A stretch of DNA of 12,500 nt from Penaeus vannamei (GCF_042767895.1 NC_091558.1:45068499-45080998); one strand, 5' to 3'; counted from the first letter of the stretch, positions 1-6,116 are shown. Numbers and translations: made by a program. Notes: generated by a model from the letters alone, not told the origin.

Positions 1-12
1 CCCCTAGACTGA
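1..12 (+). repeat. Module B, 3' tail of a cut-off copy
   Basis: The window opens with the last 12 bases of module B (ends CCTAGACTGA), identical to the ends of the full copies at 3341, 5346 and 7345, and followed as there by an A run and R1. A complete B, and presumably R3 and A, should therefore lie just upstream of the window. Confidence 0.85.
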
Positions 13-340
13 AAAAAACACAAAAATAAGCAAAAAAGAAAAAAAAATCGAAACCGAGAAAAATCCAAAAATAAGCAAAAAAAAATCGAAACCGAAAAAA
101 ATCCAAAAATAAGCAAAAAAAAAAAATCTAAACCGAAAAAAATAAAAAAAAAGCAAAAAAAAATCGAAACCGAAAAAAATCCAAAAATAAGCAAAAAAAA
201 AAAAAAATCGAAACCGAAAAAAAATCCAAAAATAAGCAAAAAAAAATCGAAACCGAAAAAAAAACCAAAAAAAACAAAAAAAAATCGAAACCGAAAAAAA
301 TCCAAAAATAAGCAAAAAAAAAAAATCGAAACTGGAAAAA
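13..340 (+). repeat. R1 minisatellite array
   Basis: About eight tandem units of a 37-45 bp A-rich repeat. Each unit carries TCGAAACCG, an A run, TCCAAAAATAAGC and another A run. Unit length changes almost only through A-run length. Variants include TCTAAACCG near 127 and a unit near 265 lacking the TCC part. The plus-strand unit has no TTA, CTA or TCA, so all three minus-strand frames stay open and yield long Phe-rich translations that are artefacts. Confidence 0.9.
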
Positions 341-376
341 ACACAAAAATAAACAAAGGACGAACGAAACGAAACC
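341..376 (+). repeat. Bridge element C, copy 1
   Basis: ACACAAAAATAAACAAAGGA followed by CGAACGAAACGAAACC. This short, well-conserved, CpG-containing segment sits exactly at the switch from R1 to R2, as in nearly every unit. It looks like a former R1 unit that acquired the GGACGAACGAAAC sequence. Confidence 0.85.
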
Positions 377-544
377 AAAAAAAAAAAAAAAAAAAAATCG
401 ACCCCCACCCCCCGAAAAAAACCCTAAAAACACACACAAAAAAGGGAATCAAAACCCTAAAAAAACACACCCAAAAAAATGAACTAAACCCCTAAAAACA
501 CAACACAAAAAAAGGAATTAAACCCTAAAAAAACACAAAAAAAA
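377..544 (+). repeat. R2 minisatellite array
   Basis: After an 18-A run and the boundary motif ATCGACCCCCACCCCCC, the array runs as A/C-rich units containing CACACAC and GGAAT(C/T)AAAACCCTAAAA. One unit has CCCCTAAA in place of CCCTAAA. The array ends in an A8 run directly before module A copy 1. Confidence 0.88.
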
Positions 545-597
545 CCCTGGCCATTGATCCTTCCTCAGCAGCTGTTCGTCCCCCGCCGGCGCTCGTC

Positions 598-613
598 TGA
601 GTCAGCTGAGTCA
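598..613. promoter_or_regulatory. Doubled TGAGTCA (AP-1/GCN4-like) motif in module A
   Basis: TGAGTCA-GC-TGAGTCA: two identical 7-bp bZIP-type core motifs with starts 9 bp apart; TCAGCTGA between them is a perfect palindrome. It is intact in 14 of the 15 A copies. Only the diverged copy at 8573 has lost the second site (TGAGTCT). TGAGTCA is the established core for AP-1 and GCN4-type bZIP proteins. Binding here is inference. Confidence 0.5.
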
Positions 614-649
614 CGGCTCTCACTCCGGCCCACCGAGTGTCTTTGGAAA

Positions 650-671
650 GGGAAGGGGAGGGTGTAGTGGG
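650..671 (+). other. G-quadruplex-forming pattern in module A
   Basis: G3-N2-G4-N1-G3-N6-G3 on the plus strand, with loops AA, A and TGTAGT, fits the canonical four-tract rule with loops of at most 7. It recurs at offset ~105 in each A copy, for example 12407-12428. It is lost or weakened at 9782-9798 (5-bp deletion leaving three tracts) and at 11537-11556 (third tract reduced to GG). Confidence 0.75.
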
Positions 672-711
672 TGTCAATATATATCCCGTGGATGAGGAGG
701 AGGTCAATAGA

Positions 712-723
712 GGTTGCGAAACC
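712..723 (+). other. GGTT-GCGA-AACC mini-hairpin at alpha junction
   Basis: A 4-bp inverted repeat with a GNRA-type GCGA loop, created exactly where A joins the R1-like remnant. It recurs in all six alpha units: 712, 9113, 9839, 11056, 12014 and 12469. It probably arose as a by-product of the deletion junction, since units with R3 read GGTTGCGTGTG instead. Confidence 0.45.
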
Positions 724-784
724 AAAAAATTCAAAAATAAGCAAAAAAAAAAAAAAAAAAAAAAAATCGAAGGAGGAATAAAAA
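719..784 (+). repeat. Alpha-type R1 remnant with A24 run
   Basis: AAACCAAAAAATTCAAAAAT, then AAGC, an uninterrupted A24 (743-766), then TCGAAGGAGGAATAAAA leading into C. All alpha units share this block, including the unusual TCGAAGGAGGAAT. It is one collapsed R1 unit replacing the whole R3-B-R1 segment. Confidence 0.85.
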
Positions 785-820
785 ACACAAAAATAAACAA
801 AGGACGAACGAAACGAAATC
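785..820 (+). repeat. Bridge element C, copy 2
   Basis: Same 36-bp segment as copy 1 but ending GAAATC rather than GAAACC. That ending marks most of the alpha subfamily (785, 9191, 9915, 12082). Confidence 0.85.
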
Positions 821-1284
821 GAAAAAAAAACAATAAACAAAAAAATCGACCCCCACCAAAAAATCACACAAAAAAGGAATTAAAACCTAAAAAAACACAA
901 CACAAAAAATGAACTAAACCCTAAAAAAAACACACACACAAAAAAGGAACTAAACCTCCTAAAAAAAAAAAAACATAAAAAAATCAACTAAACCCTAAAA
1001 AACACAAAAAAAATAAATCAAAACCGAAAAAAAACACACAAAAAAGGAACTAAAACCCCAAAAACACACACACACAAAATAAACTAAACCCTAAAAAAAC
1101 ACACAAAAAATTAACTAAACCCTAAAAAAAACACACACAAAAAATGAACTAAACCCTAAAAAAAACACACACACAGAAAAAGATTCAAAACCCTAAACAA
1201 AAAAAAACAAAATAAATAAATTAAAACCCCCCAAAACCACACACAAAAAAAGGAATCAAAACCCTAAAAAAACAAAAAAAAAAA
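821..1284 (+). repeat. R2 minisatellite array (long)
   Basis: A 464-bp stretch opening with CAATAAACAAAAAAATCGAC and CCCCACC, then a dozen or so R2 units. Most carry AACTAAACCCTAAAAAA with CACACA runs; some carry AAATAAACTAAACC or AATCAAAACC. A distinctive TAAATTAAAACCCCCCAAAA with CCACACAC block (around 1215-1245) recurs near the end of many R2 arrays before A. No gene is visible. Confidence 0.85.
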
Positions 1285-1442
1285 CCCTGGCCATTGATCC
1301 TTCCTCAGCAGCTGTTCGTCCCCCGCCGGCGCTCGTCTGAGTCAGCTGAGTCACGGCTCTCACTCCGGCCCACCGAGTGTCTTTGGAAAGGGAAGGGGAG
1401 GGTGTAGTGGGTGTCAATATATATCCCGTGGATGAGGAGGAG
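1285..1442. repeat. Module A copy 2 (beta unit)
   Basis: Identical to consensus over 158 bp but stops at GAGGAGGAG; the GTCAATAGAGGTTGCG tail is missing. The next bases are AAAAAAATCCAAAAATAAGC, an internal R1 sequence. R1 units elsewhere contain CCGAGAAAAATCCAAAAATA (51-70), so the shared GAG fits a microhomology deletion. Confidence 0.92.
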
Positions 1443-2082
1443 AAAAAAATCCAAAAATAAGCAAAAAAAAAAAAAAAAATTCGAAACCGAGAAAACACAA
1501 AAATAAGCAAAAAAAAAAAAAAAAAGGAAAAAAATTGAAACCGAAAAAGGAGAAAAATAAGAAAAAAATCAAAATGAAAAAAATCCAAAAATAAGCAAAA
1601 AAAAAAAAAAATCTAAACCGAAAAAACATAAAAATGAGTAAAAAAAAAAATCAAAATCGAAAAAACACAAAAATAAGCAAAAAAAAAAAAAAAATCGAAA
1701 CCAAAAAAAAACACAAAAATAAGCAAAAAAGAAAAAAATCGAAACCGAAAAAAATCCAAAAATAAGCAAAAAAAAACAAAAACAAAAAAATAACAAATCT
1801 AAACCGAAAAAACATAAAAATCAGCAAAAAAAAAAAATCAAAATCGAAAAAACACAAAAATAAGCAAAAAAAAAAAAAAAATCGAAACCAAAAAAAAACA
1901 CAAAAATAAGCAAAAAAGAAAAAAATCGAAACCGAAAAAAATCCAAAAATAAGCAAAAAAAAACAAAAACAAAAAAAACAAATCTAAACCGAAAAAACAT
2001 AAAAATCAGCAAAAAAAAAAATCAAAATCGAAAAAACACAAAAATAAGCAAAAAAAAAAAAAAAAAATCGAATCCGAAAAAA
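1443..2082 (+). repeat. R1 minisatellite array (long)
   Basis: About sixteen units. Variants include TTGAAACCG, TCTAAACCG followed by AACATAAAAAT(C/G)AG, and TCAAAATCG followed by AACACAAAAATAAGC. Two stretches, about 1640-1800 and 1820-1990, repeat the same order of variants (TCAAAATCG, TCGAAACCAAAA, AAAGAAAAAAATCG, AACAAAAACAAA). This indicates a duplication of a roughly 180-bp multi-unit block. A third, partial repetition starts near 1995. Confidence 0.85.
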
Positions 2083-2118
2083 ACATAAAAATAAACAAAG
2101 GACGAACGAAACGAAACC
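2083..2118 (+). repeat. Bridge element C, copy 3
   Basis: C segment with ACATAAAAATAAAC at its left end, a variant shared with the copy at 4028, followed by the usual AAAGGACGAACGAAACGAAACC. Confidence 0.85.
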
Positions 2119-2320
2119 GAAAAAAAAAATAAACAAAAAAATTGACCCGCACCAGAAAGAAAAACACACACACAAAAAAGGAATTAAAACCTAAAAAAAC
2201 CCACAAAAAATGAACTAAACCCTAAAAAAACACACACACAAAAAAAGGAATCAAAACCTAAAAAAACACTCACACAAAAAAGGAAATTAAAACCTAAAAC
2301 CCTAAAAAAAACAAAAAAAA
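2119..2320 (+). repeat. R2 minisatellite array
   Basis: Begins with the boundary ATTGACCCGCACCAGAAAGA, a variant also present at 11195-11214 in another unit, then about five R2 units with CACACA and CCTAAAA, ending in A8 before module A. Confidence 0.87.
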
Positions 2321-2494
2321 CCCTGGCCATTGATCCTTCCTCAGCAGCTGTTCGTCCCCCGCCGGCGCTCGTCTGAGTCAGCTGAGTCACGGCTCTCACT
2401 CCGGCCCACCGAGTGTCTTTGGAAAGGGAAGGGGAGGGTGTAGTGGGTGTCAATATATATCCCGTGGATGAGGAGGAGGGAAATATAGGTTGCG
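2321..2494. repeat. Module A copy 3 (heads a complete unit)
   Basis: Consensus over the 158-bp core, followed by GAAATATAGGTTGCG. Here the tail continues TGTGTGAGCAAGC (to 2507) into the TAA array, the ancestral-looking connection. Confidence 0.92.
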
Positions 2495-2507
2495 TGTGTG
2501 AGCAAGC

Positions 2508-2689
2508 AATAATAATAATACATAATAATAATAATAATAATAATAATACATAATAATAATGATAATAATAATAATACATGATAAATAATAATAATATTAA
2601 TAATAATAATAATAATAATAATACATGATAAATAATAATAATATTAATAATAATAATAATAATAATAATACATGATAAATAATAATAAT

Positions 2690-2720
<31 letters not shown>

Positions 2721-2735
2721 CATGATAAATAATAC

Positions 2736-2766
<31 letters not shown>

Positions 2767-2969
2767 ATGATAAATAATAATAATATTAATAATAATAATA
2801 ATAATAATACATGATAAATAATAATAATATTAATAATAATAATAATAATAATAATACATGATAAATAATAATAATATTAATAATAATAATAATAATAATA
2901 ATACATGATAAATAATAATAATATTAATAATAATAATAATAATAATAATACATGATAAATAATAATAAT

Positions 2970-3000
<31 letters not shown>

Positions 3001-3204
3001 CATGATAAATAATAATAATATTAATAATAATAATAATAATAATAATACATGATAAATAATAATAATATTAATAATAATAATAATAATAATAATACATGAT
3101 AAATAATAATAATATTAATAATAATAATAATAATAATACATGATAAATAATAATAATATTAATAATAATAATAATAATAATAATACATGATAAATAATAA
3201 TAAT

Positions 3205-3239
<35 letters not shown>

Positions 3240-3340
3240 ATGATAAATAATAATAATATTAATAATAATAATAATAATAATAATACATGATAAATAATAA
3301 TAATATTCATAATAATAATAATAATAATAATACATGATAA
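2508..3340 (+). repeat. R3 array: TAA microsatellite with 47-bp super-period
   Basis: About 830 bp of TAA/ATA repeats. Seventeen TACATGATAAA anchors start at 2575, 2622, 2669, 2719, 2764, 2808, 2855, 2902, 2949, 2999, 3046, 3093, 3137, 3184, 3237, 3284 and 3331. Ten of the 16 intervals are exactly 47 bp. The others are 44, 50 or 53 (gain or loss of whole TAA triplets), plus one of 45 from a variant unit lacking the ATATTAAT part (after 2719). Each unit is TACATGATAAA, then TAATAATAATATTAA, then (TAA)n. Extremely AT-rich and easily unwound; no gene. Confidence 0.95.
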
Positions 3341-3450
3341 ATCGATGAGCATCAACGAAATACTATTTCTCAATATATTTCTCTTCTCTTCCTTTTCTCT
3401 CCCTTGCTTGCTATGGACGAGTCGTGACGCCTTCCTTTCCCCTAGACTGA
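3341..3450. repeat. Module B copy 1 (110 bp)
   Basis: Starts ATCGATGAGCATCAACGAAA directly after the last TACATGATAA and ends CCTAGACTGA before R1. It contains a 28-nt pure pyrimidine tract (3378-3405) made of CTCTTC-type motifs, then TGCTTGCTATGGACGAGTCG and TGACGCC. It is the only other non-simple sequence of the HOR besides A. The copies at 5346 and 7345 are the same length and nearly identical. CCTTCCTTTCCCCTAG resembles a 3' splice acceptor, but no exon can be shown. Confidence 0.9.
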
Positions 3451-4027
3451 AAAAAACACAAAAATAAGCAAAAAACAAAAAAAAATCGAAACCGAAAAAG
3501 TCCAAAAATAAATAAAGAAAAAAAAAATAATAAGCGAAAAAGCACAAAAATAAGCAAAGAAATAAAAAAAACGAAAAAATCCAAAAATAAGCAAAAAAGG
3601 GGAAACAATGAAACAGAAAAAAACAAAAATAACAAAAAAAATGACACTGAAAAAGATCCAAAAATAAGCAAAAAATAAAAATAAAATCAAAACCGAAAAA
3701 AAACAAAAATAAGCAAAAAAAAAAAAAAATCGAAACCGAAAAAAATCCAAAAATAAGCAAAAAAAAATCGAAACCGAAAAAAATCCAAAAATAAGCAAAA
3801 AAAAAATCGAAACCGAAAAAAATCCAAAAAAAGCAAAAAAAAAAAAAATCGAAACCGAAAAAAATCCAAAAATAAGCAAAAAAAAAATCGAAACCGAAAA
3901 AAATCCAAAAAAAGCAAAAAAAAAAATCGAAACCGAAAAAAATCCAAAAAAAGCAAAAAAAAAAAAAAAAATCGAAACCGAGAAAACACAAAAATAAGCA
4001 AAAAAAAAAAAATCGAATCCGAAAAAA
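3451..4027 (+). repeat. R1 minisatellite array
   Basis: About fourteen units. The left part (3485-3700) is degenerate: AATAATAAGCGAAAAAGCAC, GGGGAAACAATGAAACAG and ATGACACTGAAAAAGATCC. The right part (3725-3975) is highly regular, with TCGAAACCG starts at 3730, 3768, 3807, 3849, 3888, 3927 and 3972. Matching degenerate units recur in the array at 7455-8310, so both arrays descend from one parent unit. Confidence 0.9.
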
Positions 4028-4063
4028 ACATAAAAATAAACAAAGGACGAACGAAACGAAACC
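4028..4063 (+). repeat. Bridge element C, copy 4
   Basis: ACATAAAAATAAACAAAGGA plus CGAACGAAACGAAACC. Same variant as at 2083, preceded by the same TCGAATCCGAAAA unit in both places. Confidence 0.85.
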
Positions 4064-4497
4064 GAAAAAAAATCAACCCCCCACCAAAAAAACAAAAACA
4101 AAAAAAAACACACACAAAAAAGCGAATCAAAACCCTAAAAAAACACAAAAAAGGAAAAAAAACCGAAAAAAAACACACAAAAAAGTGATTAAAACCGAAA
4201 AACACACGCACAAAAAAGGAATTAAAACCCTAAAAAACACACACAAAAAAGGAATTAAAACCTAAAAAAAAACACAAAAAAGGAATTAAAACCGAAAAAA
4301 ACACAAAAAAGGAATTAAAACCGAAAAAAACACAAAAAAGGAATCAAAAACCAAAAAAACACAAAAAAAAATAAATCAAAACCGAAAAAAAACACACAAA
4401 AATGAACTAAAACCTAAAAAAACACACACAAAAAAACGAATCAAAACCCTAAAAAAAACAAAAAAAGAATCAAAACCCCCAAAAAACCCAAAAAAAA
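4064..4497 (+). repeat. R2 minisatellite array
   Basis: About twelve units after the boundary ATCAACCCCCCACC. Several middle units read GGAATTAAAACCGAAAAAAA, so CCCTAAA grades into CCGAAA and CCTAAAA within one array. The array ends CAAAACCCCCAAAAAACCCA before module A. No gene. Confidence 0.87.
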
Positions 4498-4671
4498 CCC
4501 TGGCCATTGATCCTTCCTCAGCAGCTGTTCGTCCCCCGCCGGCGCTCGTCTGAGTCAGCTGAGTCACGGCTCTCACTCCGGCCCACCGAGTGTCTTTGGA
4601 AAGGGAAGGGGAGGGTGTAGTGGGTGTAAATATATATCCCGTGGATGAGGAGGAGGTAAATATAGGTTGTG
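4498..4671. repeat. Module A copy 4
   Basis: One substitution in the core (GTGTAAATA instead of GTGTCAATA), then GTAAATATAGGTTGTG with C>T in the terminal motif. The bZIP pair, hairpin and G-quadruplex pattern are intact. Confidence 0.9.
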
Positions 4672-4706
4672 TATGAGCAAGCGGATATACATGATAAATC
4701 GATGAG
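4672..4706 (+). repeat. Collapsed R3-B remnant
   Basis: TATGAGCAAGC (the A tail) is followed by GGATATACATGATAAATCGA and TGAG, that is, a single R3 anchor plus the first nine bases of module B. The whole TAA array and the remaining ~100 bp of B are missing, so this unit is an internal deletion of a complete unit. Confidence 0.8.
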
Positions 4707-4776
4707 GGAAGCTGGAGGTGGATCCTCCGATAGAAAGGCAGAAATGGAGGCCTCGGAGTGAGATAAAGTTACGTAT
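4707..4776. other. Unique 70-bp segment
   Basis: Sequence not seen elsewhere in the window, between the B remnant and the purine tract. It holds two short inverted repeats, GGAGG-TGGAT-CCTCC and the perfect palindrome GAGGCCTC. No ORF of note. It could be filler captured during repair or the remnant of an insertion. Confidence 0.6.
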
Positions 4777-4991
4777 AGGAGGAGAGAGAGAGAGAGAGAG
4801 AATGAGGGAGGGAGGGAGGGAGGGAGGGAGGGAGAGGGAGGGAAGGAGGGAGGGAGGGAGGGAGGGAGAGAATGAGAGACGGAGGGAGGGAGGGAGGGAG
4901 AGAGAATGAGAGAGGGAGGGAGGGAGGGAGGGAGAGAGTGAGAGAGAGAATGAGAGAGGGAGAGAGAGAGAGAGAGAGAGAATGAGAGGAA
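4777..4991 (+). repeat. Purine tract of (GA)n and (GGGA)n
   Basis: About 215 bp, almost entirely purine on the plus strand: (GA)n at 4781-4800, runs of GGGA around 4804-4867, 4880-4900 and 4914-4931, and (GA)n again at 4960-4980. The only non-purines are a few T in AATGAG/GTGAG motifs and one C in GAGAC. GGGA runs fit the G-quadruplex rule many times over, and mirror-symmetric purine runs are the classic substrate for intramolecular triplex. Minus-strand Ser/Leu/Pro-rich translation here is an artefact. Confidence 0.92.
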
Positions 4992-5018
4992 TCAAAACCC
5001 TAAAAAAAACAAAAAAAA
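4992..5018 (+). repeat. Single R2 remnant
   Basis: TCAAAACCCTAAAAAAAACA and seven more A: the last R2 unit only. It joins the purine tract at GAGAGGAATC, where GGAAT is native to R2, and ends in the A run before module A. Confidence 0.8.
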
Positions 5019-5192
5019 CCCTGGCCATTGATCCTTCCTCAGCAGCTGTTCGTCCCCCGCCGGCGCTCGTCTGAGTCAGCTGAGTCACGGCTCTCACTCC
5101 GGCCCACCGAGTGTCTTTGGAAAGGGAAGGGGAGGGTGTAGTGGGTGTCAATATATATCCCGTGGATGAGGAGGAGGTCAATAGAGGTTGCG
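5019..5192. repeat. Module A copy 5 (heads a complete short unit)
   Basis: Consensus core, then GTCAATAGAGGTTGCG and TGTGTGAGCAAGC into R3. This unit retains every module in order (A-R3-B-R1-C-R2) in only 911 bp. Confidence 0.92.
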
Positions 5193-5205
5193 TGTGTGAG
5201 CAAGC

Positions 5206-5345
5206 AATAATAATAATACATAATAATAATAATAATAATAATACATGATAAATAATAATAACATTAATAATAATAATAATAATAATAATACATGATAAAT
5301 AATGATAATATTAATAATAATAATAATAATAATAATACATGATAA
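5206..5345 (+). repeat. R3 array, short
   Basis: 140 bp with three TACATGATAAA anchors, against 17 and 14 in the large arrays. Minor variants are AATAACATTAAT and AATGATAATATT. The loss looks like removal of whole 47-bp units, since both edges are normal. Confidence 0.93.
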
Positions 5346-5455
5346 ATCGATGAGCATCAACGAAATACTATTTCTCAATATATTTCTCTTCTCTTCCTTT
5401 TCTCTCCCTTGCTTGCTATGGACGAGTCGTGACGCCTTCCTTTCCCCTAGACTGA
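5346..5455. repeat. Module B copy 2
   Basis: 110 bp, matching copy 1 throughout by eye, including the 28-nt pyrimidine tract at 5383-5410. Followed by an A8 run then R1. Confidence 0.9.
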
Positions 5456-5556
5456 AAAAAAAAACACAAAAATAAGCAAAAAAGAAAAAAAAATCGAAAC
5501 CGAGAAAAATCCAAAAATAAGCAAAAAAAAAAAAAATCGAAACCGAAAAAACACAA

Positions 5557-5592
<36 letters not shown>

Positions 5593-5646
5593 GAAACCGA
5601 AAAAACACAAAAATAAGCAAAAAAAAAAAAAATCGAAACCCCAAAA
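5456..5646 (+). repeat. R1 minisatellite array, short
   Basis: About five units, including an A29 run at 5562-5590, equal longest in the window. The final unit, TCGAAACCCCAAAAACACGA, is a variant resembling the R1-C transition at 11662-11682. Confidence 0.88.
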
Positions 5647-5680
5647 ACACGAAGATAAACAAAGGACGAACGAAACGAAA
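5647..5680 (+). repeat. Bridge element C, copy 5
   Basis: Variant ACACGAAGATAAACAAAGGA then CGAACGAAACGAAA. The GAAGATAAAC form is shared with beta units at 10661 and 11677, linking their descent. Confidence 0.85.
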
Positions 5681-5929
5681 AAAAAAAAAAAATAAATAAA
5701 AATTGACCCCCCGAAAAAACACAAAAAAGGAATTAAAACCTAAAAAAAAAACACCAAAAAAAATTAGTAAAACCTAAAAAAAAACACAAAAAAGGAATCA
5801 AAACCCTAAAAAATACACACACAAAAAAAAATTAAACCCTAAACAAAACACAAAAAAAAAAGGAATCAAAACCCTAAAAAAAAAAAATAAATAAATTAAC
5901 CCCCCCCCTAAAAAAAAAAAAAAAAAAAA
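5681..5929 (+). repeat. R2 minisatellite array
   Basis: Boundary ATTGACCCCCCGAAAA, then about six units including ACACCAAAAAAAATTAGTAA, which recurs with small changes near 10752 and 11772 in beta units. It ends with TAAATAAATTAACCCCCCCC and an A-rich stretch before A. Confidence 0.86.
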
Positions 5930-6103
5930 AACTGGCGATTGATCCTTCCTCAGCAGCTGTTCGTCCCCCGCCGGCGCTCGTCTGAGTCAGCTGAGTCACG
6001 GCTCTCACTCCGGCCCACCGAGTGTCTTTGGAAAGGGAAGGGGAGGGTGTAGTGGGTGTCAATATATATCCCGTGGATGAGGAGGAGGGAAATAGAGGTT
6101 GCG
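5930..6103. repeat. Module A copy 6
   Basis: The left edge is worn: AACTGGCGATTGATCC instead of CCCTGGCCATTGATCC. The rest is consensus. The TGTGTGAGCAAGC tail follows to 6116. Confidence 0.9.
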
Positions 6104-6116
6104 TGTGTGAGCAAGC

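Larger units (their letters stand above)
545..718. repeat. Module A copy 1 (consensus, alpha unit)
   Basis: This copy has the consensus sequence. In order on the plus strand: CCCTGGCCATTGATCC; a CpG-rich stretch with the palindrome CGCCGGCG; the doubled bZIP-like site TGAGTCAGCTGAGTCA (598-613); a 7-bp hairpin with one bulged C (621-639); a G-quadruplex pattern (650-671); AATATATAT (676-684); GAGGAGGAG (694-702); and GGTTGCG (712-718). There are nine CpGs in the first 158 bp. It does not match any RNA gene, SINE or coding exon I recognise. The minus-strand frame through it is open but cannot be coding, because copies at 9677 and 11432 carry 5-bp and 2-bp deletions. Confidence 0.92.

Noticed and set aside
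377..544. A true telomere or interstitial telomere array.
   Set aside because: CCCTAAA occurs once per 30-40 bp unit and never as consecutive repeats.
575..590. tRNA-like B box (GTTCGTCCC) in module A suggesting a SINE head with an A-rich tail.
   Set aside because: No A box at suitable distance upstream, no target-site duplications, and copies are tandem within an ordered HOR rather than dispersed.
545..702. Conserved minus-strand peptide through module A containing TRWAGVRAVTQLTQTSAGGG, with an ATG near its end.
   Set aside because: The frame is repeated only because the DNA is. Deletions of 5 bp (9677 copy) and 2 bp (11432 copy) shift it, a second frame is equally long, and the downstream sequence is poly-Phe from T runs.
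2508..3340. CRISPR-like repeat-spacer array, because of a regular 47-bp spacing.
   Set aside because: The 'spacers' are TAA repeats identical to one another; no cas genes and a eukaryotic-type context.
3341..3370. Possible hammerhead ribozyme core (CGATGAG ... CGAAA) at the start of module B.
   Set aside because: The conserved CUGAUGA box is not present (CGATGA lacks the U), the intervening CATCAA cannot make a stem II, and no paired stem III with a cleavage triplet is seen.
3206..3991. Long minus-strand open frame encoding a Phe/Leu/Ile/Tyr-rich 'protein' (261 codons), and similar ones throughout, for example 7171-8472.
   Set aside because: R1 has no TTA, CTA or TCA on the plus strand, so all three minus frames are open at once; R3 likewise gives Ile, Leu or Tyr runs. 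Overlapping frames show the same periodic residues, unit lengths are not multiples of three, and no domain is recognisable.
4573..5181. Minus-strand Ser/Leu/Pro-rich frame across the purine tract.
   Set aside because: Translation of (TC)n/(TCCC)n on the minus strand joined to module A; pure repeat artefact.
5562..5590. A-run length differences as real variation between units.
   Set aside because: Runs of 19-29 A are prone to both polymerase slippage and sequencing error, so no conclusion was drawn from their exact lengths.
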